A stretch of DNA of 64,000 nt from Flagellimonas oceani (GCF_011068285.1 NZ_CP049616.1:3740001-3804000); one strand, 5' to 3'. Numbered from the stretch's first letter, positions 35,014-44,607 are shown. A program made the numbers and translations. The notes: generated by a model not told the origin, from the letters alone.

Positions 35014-35976
35014 ATGGACAGCCCGGAAAACAAAAAAAGATTAGAGGATATCTACAACCAATTGGTACATATCGCCAATGGAAACTTCTCCTACCAAATC
35101 CAACGAACGAACAAAAACGATGCACTGGAGGCCCTGACGTTTTTGGTGAACACCACCACCGAAGAACTCAGGGACGCCTTTCTGCACCAAGGCTTTATCA
35201 AACTCCACAACTCCTATGAAATGGTCGTTCAATTGTTCTTTGAACTGGATGAAATAGGCCAGGTCACTAGGACCAACCCAAGGGTCGAAACACTATTAAA
35301 CTACAAAGAAGGGACCTTGAACGGTCGCCCATTTGCTCAACTGCTGGACAAAAGCTCAAAAAAGGGATGGAAAAAACTGTTGAAGGCATCCCCTAAAGAT
35401 CGGGTTTGGGAACTGACCCTTCGGGTATCATTTTTAGAGCAATCGGGGCTCCAGCTCCCCGCCCATTGTCATGTGATCTATTTCCCAGAGCATTGGAACC
35501 ATGAGGGAACTTTTATGGTGACCTGTTTTGAACTGATCAAGAACGATGAAACGGATCAGGGGTTACTTCAAAAGAAATTGAAAAAACAATTACAGGCCCA
35601 TGGCCTTTTGCCCCGACCAGAAAAAACGGAGACCCATATCCTCCACGCCATGGATATGGATAACCTAAGGAAGGCCGAACGATATATTATGGATAACCTG
35701 GATATGCCGCTGCCATCAATCAAAGAGCTGGCCCATATTTGCAACACCAACGAGTACAAGTTCAAAAAGGGATTCAAGGAGCTTTTCGGCATGACGGCCT
35801 TTCAGTATCAAAAATATGAACGGCTCAGAAAGGCCCATATCCTGATAGAGCACTCCAACAAGACCATCCTGGCCATTGCCAAGACCGTAGGTTTCAAAAA
35901 GGGGAACCACTTTACACGGGAATTCAAAAAAATGTATGGTTACACGCCGTCCCTACTGCGGAAACTTTCAAAATAA
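35014..35976 (+). CDS. AraC-family transcriptional regulator with PAS-like domain
   Basis: 320 residues. The N-terminal 190 residues contain a PAS-like segment (SYEMVVQLFFELDEIGQVTR ... GRPFAQLLDK). The C-terminal 100 residues are the AraC DNA-binding pair of HTHs (LPSIKELAHICNTNEYKFKK ... TILAIAKTVGFKKGNHFTRE). It is placed to control the MauE-peptide genes downstream and perhaps the divergent-looking protease/SusCD operon. Confidence 0.85.
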   Translation: MDSPENKKRLEDIYNQLVHIANGNFSYQIQRTNKNDALEALTFLVNTTTEELRDAFLHQGFIKLHNSYEMVVQLFFELDEIGQVTRTNPRVETLLNYKEGTLNGRPFAQLLDKSSKKGWKKLLKASPKDRVWELTLRVSFLEQSGLQLPAHCHVIYFPEHWNHEGTFMVTCFELIKNDETDQGLLQKKLKKQLQAHGLLPRPEKTETHILHAMDMDNLRKAERYIMDNLDMPLPSIKELAHICNTNEYKFKKGFKELFGMTAFQYQKYERLRKAHILIEHSNKTILAIAKTVGFKKGNHFTREFKKMYGYTPSLLRKLSK

Positions 35977-36053
35977 TCCTTCTCAGAGCCTAAATAATCC
36001 CTTAGAGATCTTTGGACCCTTTTACTTTTATCATTGTAAATCAAATCCTTACA

Positions 36054-36515
36054 ATGAATACTGGTATACTCATAAAAAAGCGTCAAGCCGTAGTGGAAAC
36101 CATCTGCTATCTCTACAGCATACTTTTCCTGTATACTGCGAGCAGTAAACTCATGGGACTATCTGACTTTAAGCTCCAATTGGGCCGCTCGCAGCTCTTG
36201 GGTCCCTTCGCCGAGTGGATTGCCTGGATCGTGCCTCTTCTTGAGATTGTTCTCGCCATCCTGCTACTGACCAAAGTATATCGGCTGGTTGCCCTCTACG
36301 GGTCTCTTATACTAATGTCCCTTTTCACGGGCTATATCGTTTGGATGCTGCGTTTCAGTGACCATATCCCCTGCTCCTGCGGTGGGGTCATATCCTCCAT
36401 GGGCTGGGAAACGCACCTCGTGTTCAATGCCTTTTGGATCGTCCTGGCATTGATCGGTATCGTGCTCATGGAAAACACAAGAAAAAAATCAACGTCGAAA
36501 AACACTGTGCAGTGA
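36054..36515 (+). CDS. MauE/DoxX-like redox-associated membrane protein
   Basis: 153 residues from the ATG at 36054. Four hydrophobic helices and a periplasmic-side motif IPCSCGGVISS (CSCGG) are present, the pattern of MauE-like proteins that support disulfide chemistry. It lies 58 bp before a small secreted peptide gene with two cysteines, and the pair recurs in Flavobacteriia next to SusCD loci. It probably helps the folding or oxidation of that peptide. Confidence 0.75.
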   Translation: MNTGILIKKRQAVVETICYLYSILFLYTASSKLMGLSDFKLQLGRSQLLGPFAEWIAWIVPLLEIVLAILLLTKVYRLVALYGSLILMSLFTGYIVWMLRFSDHIPCSCGGVISSMGWETHLVFNAFWIVLALIGIVLMENTRKKSTSKNTVQ

Positions 36516-36573
36516 AAGGGGAAGCCGAAAACCTTAGAAAAAGAGTAGGCATTCATATCTAATTCTTAATACT

Positions 36574-36816
36574 ATGAAAACTAAATTTTTAAAACTTGTT
36601 TTACCGGCCTTTGCCATTCTATTGGCGGTCGGTCTGGCCTTTGCCACCGAGAGCAATACGGTCAGTCAAGTGGCGTACTATCAAACGTCAAGCGGGGTCA
36701 TGGAGGTGACCATAGGGGACGACTGTGAACCTAACGGCGACATCAGTTGTACCTACTTCGGCAATCAATTATATGCCGAACCTTCCCTGTCCACACCATT
36801 GGGCAGGAACCCATAG
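36574..36816 (+). CDS. DUF6520-type secreted two-cysteine peptide
   Basis: 80 residues. The N-terminus is a signal peptide (LKLVLPAFAILLAVGLAFA). The mature part, about 55 residues, has exactly two cysteines (DDCEPNGDISCTYFG) that could form a disulfide. This is the pattern of the DUF6520 family of unknown function. A strong terminator follows directly. Confidence 0.75.
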   Translation: MKTKFLKLVLPAFAILLAVGLAFATESNTVSQVAYYQTSSGVMEVTIGDDCEPNGDISCTYFGNQLYAEPSLSTPLGRNP

Positions 36817-36840
36817 TTCCTTGTCACTCGTAGTAGAAAA

Positions 36841-36865
36841 GGTGCCCCTCACAGGGCACCTTTTT
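36841..36865 (+). terminator. terminator of the peptide gene
   Basis: The hairpin GGTGCCC-CTCAC-AGGGCACC-type stem (36841-36860) is followed by TTTTT, 25 bp after the DUF6520 stop codon, on the plus strand. The convergent protease gene ends at 36983. Confidence 0.85.
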
Positions 36866-36982
36866 GACTAATTCAAAAAATAAATGAAAACAAAAATTAC
36901 TCTTTAGTTGTTGAAAACTGCCATCCCCCACTGGAGATATCGTTTACATTCTGCTATTTGGTTTGTTGACCCATTGATATGT

Positions 36983-39283
36983 TTACAACGAATCCAATCG
37001 GGCCAAGCAGTGCTCCCAATGCCCTCTGGCATCACTGTCCTTTTCCTTTTTTAACTTGCTCCTGATATCCCCCCTTAATTTCACCAACTGCGCCATCAAC
37101 AACCCTTTGGAGTAAGCGGTATAATCAAAAGCTTTCATTTCTGCATAGGTATGATGAGCGTTTTGATGTACCGCCATAATGGCCCGGTCGATATAATAGG
37201 ATTGGATTTCTTGTCTTATCCGTCCTACTTTGGGAGAACCTTCATACAGTTCCCTGAACAATCCTTGTTGCAATTCCGATAGATACCATTCAAGTGTGCC
37301 TTCAAAGCCCTCAAGCGTTTCCATATATTCAAAGCGCTTAAAGCGTCGCGTCCGCAATAGTTCGTCCACCGACCGCTGTTGGAATTCGACCATTTTGTCG
37401 GGAAAGGTGGAATACTCCAGTTTGGGAAGGAACTCCGGGGCAACCAACCATTGCGGTGGATTCAGGGCATTGGCATGCAAAAAGTCCATGGCCTCCTCCT
37501 GCATGGCCAAAGGGATTGGCGTGAACATCTTGCCAGGGGTACTGATGGGCTTGTACCGAATATCGTACCCGCCTAGCAAAGAGGTCACATAGAGCATATG
37601 GTCTTTCCAATGTTCCAGTAATCTTCCATATAGATTTTCCAATCTTCTAATGTCCTTTTGGTCCTTTACGACGGTCGGCATCAGGCAAATAACACGTTCC
37701 AAGTTCTTCAGGGCCAACTTGGTACTCTGGACGGGATTATTCGTATCCACTACTTCATTGGCCGTAGCGGGCCCAAATACTTCTGCTTGGCTTTGATTGA
37801 ACCTAAACCAGGGAATGGAATCCTGCATCCCCATAATACGCTCCAAGGCAAAGTCCTCCTCCTGCTCTGACATTTCCTCTGGGAATTCAGTGTAGCCCCA
37901 TTGGATTTGGTACCGGTCCATCGGACCTACTTTTTGGATTAACAGTTCAGGGGGTACACTGTCTGCCGGTTGAGCAATACTGTTTTCCCTGGAATAATTC
38001 ATTACACTTGGGGTATGGCCCATGGTCTTCAGCCACTGGATATCGGACATCTTTTCGACGGGATAGGCAAACTCCCCATAGTTACTGTCAAAAAGACCAA
38101 AGGCGTGACCCGCCTCATGGGCGGCAATCCTTTGAAAAAGCCTTCCCGTAAGTTCTTGGGGAAAAGGCAACGACTGGGCCCGTTTGTCCAAGGGCGCGCA
38201 ACGAATGAAATAACGGTCCGTAACATTTTCGACCGACGCTCCTAGATAGATGTCAGATTTGAGGATTTCACCGGTCCTGAAATCAATTATATGGGATACA
38301 GTACCACCTGACTCATCAAAGCCGCGCAAATATTTGGAATCGCCCCAATCCACATAGGAGGTATGGATACTATGGGCCTCCCATTCCGACAAGCTGTCCG
38401 TTTCCTTGACCACTATGGCATCCTCGAACCCTGCAGACTCAAAGGCAGGCAGCCATTCTTCGATACCTGCCCTCACATAAGGTCTCCACTGTTCGGGAAC
38501 ATCTGGCGGTATGACAAAGGTTATCGGTTTAACGGGAACGCTCAGTTTCCGATCCTTGTGTTTTTTCTCCAATCGCCACCGAGCAATATTGGCCACACTG
38601 TTCTTGGGTTCACCATTATCGATACCACTCCGGTCCTCGTTGAAGAATCCCATGCGATAGTCATAGTTCCTACCTTTCATCAGTTTCTCGGGAAGGGCCG
38701 CCAATCCAAAAAATACTGGAAAGGAAACTCTCGAACCTTCGAACATCAAACCACGTCGGGTCTTGATGACTACCTCGTTGTGAAAATCCTTCGAGCCCTG
38801 TAACAGGCTCAACTGAGGCACCAAGGTTTCCGTGAAGCCCTTGGTCCACTCAATGATATTGTCCATTACCAAGGAAGTGATATTGATGCACAGGTCCCCT
38901 TGCTTGCACATATCCTTTTCCAAGGGGAACATGGCCAAAATATTATCCTTTAAGGCCTTGTGGTGCCTTACAGGTAAAATGATTCCAGCAGAGGACCTTA
39001 CCCTAGGATGTTTTAATAGCACCTTGTCCCCCTCCAATGACCAAAGCACCTGTATATACTTATATGCTTTTCTATAGTCATAGCGGATAAAGAGCATAGG
39101 GTTCTCCAGCACCTCCCTCGGAATATTGAGATAGAGCTCCCCCTCCTCCATAAAGGAGGTCAGAAACGTTGACCCTGTTGTGGAAGCTAGCACTTCATCC
39201 TCACTTATGGGGTTGGTTTTCGGTGTTTGGGAAAATCCCCCAACCGTCATAAAAAGCCATAGTATTATTACGAGTTTTTTCAT
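36983..39283 (-). CDS. zinc-dependent metalloprotease (DUF5117/DUF4953 type)
   Basis: 766 residues from MKKLVIILWLFMTVGGFSQ, a signal peptide; upstream methionines exist up to 39310. The catalytic zinc site is AAHEAGHAFGLFDSN (about residue 385), the HExGHxxGLxHN-like motif of gluzincin/metzincin-type peptidases. The N-terminal DUF5117 segment (YDYRKAYKYIQVLWSLEGDK) and the DUF4953 region around the zinc site are both visible. It is the last gene of the SusC-SusD-protease operon and is likely to cut imported or secreted protein. Confidence 0.85.
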   Translation of the reverse strand: MKKLVIILWLFMTVGGFSQTPKTNPISEDEVLASTTGSTFLTSFMEEGELYLNIPREVLENPMLFIRYDYRKAYKYIQVLWSLEGDKVLLKHPRVRSSAGIILPVRHHKALKDNILAMFPLEKDMCKQGDLCINITSLVMDNIIEWTKGFTETLVPQLSLLQGSKDFHNEVVIKTRRGLMFEGSRVSFPVFFGLAALPEKLMKGRNYDYRMGFFNEDRSGIDNGEPKNSVANIARWRLEKKHKDRKLSVPVKPITFVIPPDVPEQWRPYVRAGIEEWLPAFESAGFEDAIVVKETDSLSEWEAHSIHTSYVDWGDSKYLRGFDESGGTVSHIIDFRTGEILKSDIYLGASVENVTDRYFIRCAPLDKRAQSLPFPQELTGRLFQRIAAHEAGHAFGLFDSNYGEFAYPVEKMSDIQWLKTMGHTPSVMNYSRENSIAQPADSVPPELLIQKVGPMDRYQIQWGYTEFPEEMSEQEEDFALERIMGMQDSIPWFRFNQSQAEVFGPATANEVVDTNNPVQSTKLALKNLERVICLMPTVVKDQKDIRRLENLYGRLLEHWKDHMLYVTSLLGGYDIRYKPISTPGKMFTPIPLAMQEEAMDFLHANALNPPQWLVAPEFLPKLEYSTFPDKMVEFQQRSVDELLRTRRFKRFEYMETLEGFEGTLEWYLSELQQGLFRELYEGSPKVGRIRQEIQSYYIDRAIMAVHQNAHHTYAEMKAFDYTAYSKGLLMAQLVKLRGDIRSKLKKEKDSDARGHWEHCLARLDSL

Positions 39284-39355
39284 TGATGTCATTTTTATTG
39301 AGGAGACCAAGGCTTCTGCTGGAAATGCCCTGGCATCCTCTCTTGTTCACAATTA

Positions 39356-40786
39356 TCAGTATCCGGCATTCTGCGGCAGTAGATTGGGGTTGATCTCCAT
39401 CTCGGTCTCCGGAACGGGCAACAACAGGTCGGTATCCTGCCACCCTGGCTTGATACCTTCCAATACGGCACTGGCCTCTCCAAAGCGTTTCAGATCGAAC
39501 CAACGATGCCCTCGCTCCGTGAACAGTTCCATCCGCCGTTCCTGCAATACAGCCTCCGATAGTTCCCCTTGTGTTCCTATAGGGATATCCGGTAGGCCTG
39601 CCCGATTGCGGAGCGTATTCAAATCACTTGCTGCACCGGAGAGGTTGCCCAATAGTGCTCTGGCCTCGGCCCTAATCAGGTATTGTTCCGCCAAACGCAG
39701 TACAATTGAATATTCCATGGACTCCGTCTGGGAAAAATCGGCCTTGTATTTATGGGCGTAGAACAGGGTCAGTGTATTATCGGCATTGGATATGCTTTCC
39801 GTCCAAAAAGCTTCCCGGAGATCGCCTTCCTCAAAACTGTCCATGAATGATTCGGTCAGTGCATAGGTCTGGCCTGGAACCGCCTGTATAATCAATCGGT
39901 TTGCCTCTTGGGTGTTCCTAGGGGCCTCGCCCGGCTTCAATTGCCAAATGGTCTCGCCCGAATCCTTTAGAAAGACCCTTTCCAAATCGTCTTCCAGATC
40001 AAAGGCTCCTATCAGTTCGGAGGCCATGGCTTCAGCATTCGCCCAATCCCCTACATACAGGTACATCCGGGCCAATAAGGCCTTTGTTGCATACTGGTCG
40101 GGGATGGTGCGTTCCGACGATGGATTTTCCATACCTTCCAATAAAGCCACGGACCGTTCCAGATCGGTTATGATCGCTTCAAAAACTTCCGCCTCTGGGC
40201 TACGTGATACAGTATTGTTTGCCTGATAGTCCACCGTGGTGATATACGGGACATCACCGAACAACTGCGCCAAGAGACTATGGATATAGGAGCGGACGAT
40301 TAGGGCCTGTCCTGTAAATAGGGCCTTTTCCTCCTCGCTCAGGGACTGTGATTCTTCCACACCTCGAATGATATCATTGGCGCCGTAGATCAGCTCATAG
40401 CCATTGGCCCACCATTGCCTCACCAATTCATTGCCTGCCAAGAGATTGTGTTGGTAGAACTCCGTGTTCTGCACTTCGAATCCATAATAATCCAGTTCGT
40501 CCGCATAGATGCCCAAGGCCGTGGTCAGGCCAAAACTGCCCGATACCATGCCCTGTTCCCGCATCCCGAAAAATAGGTTGGCCATGGCGGAGCGTACCGT
40601 GGAGGCTTCATCGAATACCGTTTCCGCGACCAAGGTATCCTTGGGCGGTTCCACTTCCACAAAGTCCGTACAGCCTACCATACCCAGACTCATGAGCAAC
40701 GGAAGGATTTGAAGGTTGAGCTGTTTTATGAGTGCTGGAAGACCATGGTCTCCTGCGCTCCTGATTTTGTTTATTCGTTGTATCAT
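39356..40786 (-). CDS. SusD/RagB-family outer-membrane lipoprotein
   Basis: 476 residues. A lipoprotein signal with lipobox near LGMVGC is followed by the helical TPR-like SusD fold (NDIIRGVEESQSLSEEEKAL ... YLIRAEARALLGNLSGAASDL, LREAFW). The C-terminal WFDLKRFGEA ... LLPVPETEMEINPNLLPQNA is a hallmark of the family. It binds the ligand on the cell surface for the SusC transporter encoded next. Confidence 0.92.
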   Translation of the reverse strand: MIQRINKIRSAGDHGLPALIKQLNLQILPLLMSLGMVGCTDFVEVEPPKDTLVAETVFDEASTVRSAMANLFFGMREQGMVSGSFGLTTALGIYADELDYYGFEVQNTEFYQHNLLAGNELVRQWWANGYELIYGANDIIRGVEESQSLSEEEKALFTGQALIVRSYIHSLLAQLFGDVPYITTVDYQANNTVSRSPEAEVFEAIITDLERSVALLEGMENPSSERTIPDQYATKALLARMYLYVGDWANAEAMASELIGAFDLEDDLERVFLKDSGETIWQLKPGEAPRNTQEANRLIIQAVPGQTYALTESFMDSFEEGDLREAFWTESISNADNTLTLFYAHKYKADFSQTESMEYSIVLRLAEQYLIRAEARALLGNLSGAASDLNTLRNRAGLPDIPIGTQGELSEAVLQERRMELFTERGHRWFDLKRFGEASAVLEGIKPGWQDTDLLLPVPETEMEINPNLLPQNAGY

Positions 40787-40803
40787 ATCTAATTTTTTTA
40801 TGG

Positions 40804-43800
40804 TTAAAAGTCTACATGCAGTCCAAGGGTGATCTGCCGCAGTTGTGGCAGTCTAACGTTGGAAGGTTGTTCAGGGTCAGGTCCCCAATACTTGGTCCAA
40901 GTCCATAGGTTCTGTCCCTGTAGGTAAACATTCACCTGCATGCCATTATCCAACCGGCCCAGCCCATAGTTCAGGGAAATGTTCCGCAAACGAACAAAGG
41001 AGGCATCGGAAAATGCGGCATTGCTCAATTGCTGGAAGGTCCCGCGGTCCACATCCGGGGCGAGTCCCCCAGAAGCTCTTTGAATGGGGGCCATATCCCC
41101 AACTTCTTGCCAACGGTCCAAGAGTTCGACCGGGGCGTTCCCACGAAAGCCTGGGGTAGTACCAAAGGCCAATTGGTCAAAAGCTTTCTGCTTTTTGAAC
41201 TGGAAGAATACATCCAAGGATAGTTTGCCATAGGTAAGGGTATTGCCCAACCCGCCATAGAAACGCGGGGCCCGGTCCTCTATGAACTGTCGGTCCTCCA
41301 GACTACTGATATTCCCATCCCCATTGTAGTCCTCAAAGGTGTAGAGGCCCGTCTCCGGATCCACGCCAAGGGCATTGTAGAGCTTGACAATGGTCAGTGG
41401 CTTGCCGATCTCATAGCGATTGGCAAAGGGAGAAGATTCCAGACCGTCGAAGCGCAATAATTTGTTCCTCGGCACCGTAAGGTTGACCCTTGTGGACCAC
41501 TTTAATTTGCCATTTCTCAGATTGATGGTACGAAGGTCCACCTCTACCCCAGAATTCTCAACGGTCGCATCAAAGTTGCCTGTCAATTCGGAAAAACCGG
41601 TGGTGGCCGCCAAGGGGATGCCGACCAACTGATCGGAACTACGATTGCGGTACCATGAGGTGTTTAGCAATATGCGGTCATTGAAAAAACCGAACTCCAA
41701 CGCTGCCTCCAGCTTACGGTTGGATTCCCATCCAAAAAGTGGATTAAAAATGCCCGTGGGTTCCAATATGGAAATCCCATTATAATCAAATCCGGTTACG
41801 CTATAGGTATCCAAGAACCGGTAATCACCGACATTGTCACTGCCCGTGGTTCCATAACTACCTCTCAATTTTCCAAAGCTCAATATCGAATTGTCCCCAA
41901 AAAGGGATTCCTCACTAAAGAGCCAGGCCAGACCCACGGCCCCAAAGTTCCCAAACTGCCGGCCGGGACCAAAACGGGAGGAACCGTCCCTACGACCGGT
42001 CAGATTGAGAATGTAACGGCCCATCACCTTGAGGTTCACCCGACCGAAGACCGCATTGTAGTTGTACTCACTTTCCGTATCCGTCAGCACTTCCAAGGTT
42101 TCGGCAGCGGATAGGTTAAAGATCAAATCCTCATTGGGAAAACCTATCCCACGCTGCACAAAACCCTCGGTGGTCTGTTGTTGTAAGGTGGTCCCTATCA
42201 ATACATCCAGGGCTGTCCTGCTCCACTTTTGTTTCCACTGGAGTTGGGGTTCCACAATCCATGAGTCCCGTTGGGAAACGTTGGTGGTAATCGAGGAATA
42301 GTTCTCAGGGGTCAGTCCCAAACTCGGGTTACGTGCACTGCTGGGCAGGGTCCGGTAGGAATCCAAGCGATAGGTATTGTAGCCCAGACTGGTTCTTAGT
42401 TCCAAGTTGGGCAATAGCTTATAGGAAACCAAGGCATTGGCAATTAGTGTATTCACCTTGGAGACATAGTCCTCCTCCAGAGCGGCAAAGGGGTTGTTCC
42501 AAGTGTTGTTTTCCCAGTTCAACCGTCCCTCTTCATCATAGATTTCTGGGGCATTGGGCTCCAAGGTATAGGCCAGTCCCGTGAAATCCCGCTGTGGCAA
42601 TCGGTTTCGTTCATTGGAATAGATGGTGGACAGGTCGATCTGGAAACGGTCGTTCTCCGAGCGGTGGTTCACCTTGCTCTGTACCGTTGCCTTTTTATAA
42701 TTGCTGTCCCTGGGGAATACCGTGGTTTCCTTTAAATAGCCGCCGCTGATCAAGAAGCTGGTCCGTTCATTGCCCCCTGATACCGAAAGCTGGGCATTGT
42801 TGCGATAGGACGTACCGCCAATGAGCACCTTCTGCCAATCCGTATATCGTGAATTGTCCCAGCTTTTGAGGTCCGGAAAGAACAGATCAAAATTGGGGTC
42901 GTTCAAAAAGTCCCCGAAACCGTCATTGATAATGCCTTCCCTTCGGATTTCCAAATATTGTTGGGTGTTCATCAGTTCCAAAAAATTGGAAACCTGGCCC
43001 AAGGTGGTACTGAGGTTGGCACTGAAGGTTGTCCTGCCCGCTTTTCCACGCTTCGTGGTGATCAGTACTACCCCATTGGCTCCCCTCGACCCATAGATGG
43101 CCGTGGCATCGGCATCCTTCAATACCTCGATACTTTCTATGGTTGTAGGGTCGATGGCATTGAGCGGACTGATGTTTCCTCCCAGAATCCCACCCGAGAC
43201 ACTGCCGGAACCTAGGGACTGGGAGCCAAAGGGTACGCCATCGATAATGTAGAGCGGGTCGCTGACCCCATTGATGAAGTTCCTGCCCCGTACCTCGACC
43301 TCGAATCCTCCACCGGGGACACCCGTATTTTGGACGATATTGATCCCTGAAAGTTGTCCCTGCATGGCAGCCAAGGGGTTGCCCACGGGCTGTTTCTCCA
43401 TGGTCTCGGCCTTGATGGTGGCGATGTTGCCCGTACGTTCCTTTTCGGATACGGTGTAATAGCCCGCATTGAGAACTACTTCCCTCAATTGGGTGACATC
43501 TTCCTCCATTTGGACGTTGACCACATTCCTTCCCTTGATGCCAACAGTCAAAGGTTTAAAACCAATGATTGAAAAGTACAAGGTATCGTCAGGATTGGCT
43601 TGAATGGTAAAGGAGCCATCAAGGTCGGTGATTGTGCCCCGTTGGGTGGCCTCTACTTGGATGCTTACCCCGACGAGAGGGTTTCCATCAGAGTCCGTAA
43701 CGGTGCCGGTGACCATAGCTTGGGGAGGTGGGGCCATGGCAGCCTCCAAGGTTTCTGATGGCCAAAGGGCCAGCAGCATGTTAATGATTAGGAACAGGGA

Positions 43801-43833
43801 AAATCTGTTCGCATTTATCCGTATTATCTTCAT
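40804..43833 (-). CDS. SusC/RagA-family TonB-dependent transporter
   Basis: 1009 residues from MKIIRINANRF (an in-frame extension to 43890 is not needed). Order: signal peptide; CarboxypepD_reg domain (TGTVTDSDGNPLVGVSIQVE); TonB-dependent plug with the SusC signature NPLAAMQGQLSGINIVQNTG and SIEVLKDADATAIYGSRGAN; then a 22-strand type barrel ending ITLGLHVDF. It imports large substrates with the SusD partner. The protease and two-cysteine peptide around it suggest a peptide or protein substrate. Confidence 0.93.
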   Translation of the reverse strand: MKIIRINANRFSLFLIINMLLALWPSETLEAAMAPPPQAMVTGTVTDSDGNPLVGVSIQVEATQRGTITDLDGSFTIQANPDDTLYFSIIGFKPLTVGIKGRNVVNVQMEEDVTQLREVVLNAGYYTVSEKERTGNIATIKAETMEKQPVGNPLAAMQGQLSGINIVQNTGVPGGGFEVEVRGRNFINGVSDPLYIIDGVPFGSQSLGSGSVSGGILGGNISPLNAIDPTTIESIEVLKDADATAIYGSRGANGVVLITTKRGKAGRTTFSANLSTTLGQVSNFLELMNTQQYLEIRREGIINDGFGDFLNDPNFDLFFPDLKSWDNSRYTDWQKVLIGGTSYRNNAQLSVSGGNERTSFLISGGYLKETTVFPRDSNYKKATVQSKVNHRSENDRFQIDLSTIYSNERNRLPQRDFTGLAYTLEPNAPEIYDEEGRLNWENNTWNNPFAALEEDYVSKVNTLIANALVSYKLLPNLELRTSLGYNTYRLDSYRTLPSSARNPSLGLTPENYSSITTNVSQRDSWIVEPQLQWKQKWSRTALDVLIGTTLQQQTTEGFVQRGIGFPNEDLIFNLSAAETLEVLTDTESEYNYNAVFGRVNLKVMGRYILNLTGRRDGSSRFGPGRQFGNFGAVGLAWLFSEESLFGDNSILSFGKLRGSYGTTGSDNVGDYRFLDTYSVTGFDYNGISILEPTGIFNPLFGWESNRKLEAALEFGFFNDRILLNTSWYRNRSSDQLVGIPLAATTGFSELTGNFDATVENSGVEVDLRTINLRNGKLKWSTRVNLTVPRNKLLRFDGLESSPFANRYEIGKPLTIVKLYNALGVDPETGLYTFEDYNGDGNISSLEDRQFIEDRAPRFYGGLGNTLTYGKLSLDVFFQFKKQKAFDQLAFGTTPGFRGNAPVELLDRWQEVGDMAPIQRASGGLAPDVDRGTFQQLSNAAFSDASFVRLRNISLNYGLGRLDNGMQVNVYLQGQNLWTWTKYWGPDPEQPSNVRLPQLRQITLGLHVDF

Positions 43834-43879
43834 GATTTTGAGTCGTTTGATTTTAACCGTTAGTGTTAATTGAATCGTG

Positions 43880-43915
43880 CCTCTGGACAATTGCTACCCT
43901 GTCCGGAGGTTTTTT
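43880..43915 (+). terminator. plus-strand terminator opposite the susC leader
   Basis: The hairpin CCTCTGGACA / TGTCCGGAGG (43880-43909, one G-T wobble) is followed by TTTTTT. It reads on the plus strand although the only nearby gene (susC) is on the minus strand. It could end an RNA antisense to the susC start region. Confidence 0.55.
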
Positions 43916-44327
43916 GTTTGCACTGCCCCCGAAGTCCCGACAATGTCGTAACTTACCTTAGGGCATTTTGGTTCGGGCATAGGCCATCCTGTCCAAGAAA
44001 CAAGTGCTCTTGGAAATGGGATTCCTAATGGAATAAGACTATGATTTCGTGATTGGGCCGGTTGCCCGAAAAATATATATGTCAGTTATGGGTCAGAAGA
44101 ATAAATTTAAACCGAAAAATAAGTAGCGTAAAACCCATAACGATAGTCCTTGGTTATACGGGATTCTTTGGCTTTTTCTTAAAAAGGATGTCGAACACCG
44201 AGTGACAGGCCCCAAAAATGGAACAAAAACACGGTGTGAACCCTACAGAAAAAAGTTGCCAAATGTTTCCCATAACCTAAAAGGTTTGCGACACATCGAA
44301 AAAGAAATAAAGAAAAACTAAACGCTA
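43916..44327. other. intergenic region upstream of susC
   Basis: 412 bp with no credible gene. It must contain the promoter for the SusC-SusD-protease operon; no clear TAnnTTTG box was found on the minus strand. The right edge abuts the terminator of the minus-strand small RNA. Confidence 0.4.
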
Positions 44328-44482
44328 AGAAAAAGTTGGGCGTGGAAACTCAACTTAACGGACGGAGGCACTGGTAAATGCCCTGCAAACGATAAGTGAG
44401 CCCACGCCCGGGTCGTGAGCAAACTGCTTATCATCTCGTTCGCATAAAAAATTACCAGTTTTCCATCCGAGAATCAAAGCGA
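44328..44482 (-). ncRNA. structured small RNA with promoter and terminator
   Basis: On the minus strand, a perfect -7 box TATATTTG (44496-44489) has TTTG 17 bases upstream, predicting a transcript from about 44482. It folds into one long interrupted hairpin: CGGATGGA with TCCGTCCG, ACTGGTAA with TTACCAGT, GCGAACG with CGTTTGC, and an apical GCTCACG with CGTGGGC. A terminator hairpin (AAGTTG / CAACTT) with TTTTTC ends it near 44330. About 155 nt with a long imperfect stem is reminiscent of 6S-like RNAs, but identity is unknown. No peptide is encoded. Confidence 0.6.
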
Positions 44483-44488
44483 TTGCTT

Positions 44489-44496
44489 CAAATATA
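44489..44496 (-). promoter_or_regulatory. promoter of the small RNA (TATATTTG)
   Basis: This is a perfect match on the minus strand to the Bacteroidota -7 consensus TAnnTTTG, with TTTG 17 bp upstream. A second match, TAAATTTG, overlaps that upstream TTTG. Confidence 0.6.
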
Positions 44497-44556
44497 TTGC
44501 TAACGAAGAATCGCAAATTTATTTAACTGGATGCAAGGTAATAAAATATTTTGGTT

Positions 44557-44574
44557 TTCGGTCGAACGACCGAA
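44557..44574. promoter_or_regulatory. 18-bp operator-like palindrome before the XRE gene
   Basis: TTCGGTCG-AA-CGACCGAA is a perfect inverted repeat with 8-bp arms. It sits 33 bp upstream of the regulator start codon and just downstream of an AT-rich region, a typical place for an autoregulatory XRE operator. Confidence 0.55.
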
Positions 44575-44607
44575 GTATTTTATTTCTCTTCCTTTTCTTT
44601 TGTTTAT

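Noticed and set aside
44328..44482. retron non-coding RNA
   Set aside because: No reverse transcriptase gene lies nearby, and the RNA has its own promoter and terminator facing the SusC gene.
44551..44607. TTG start that would lengthen the XRE regulator
   Set aside because: The extra 19 codons lie in the palindromic operator-like region; the ATG at 44608 gives a normal XRE protein.
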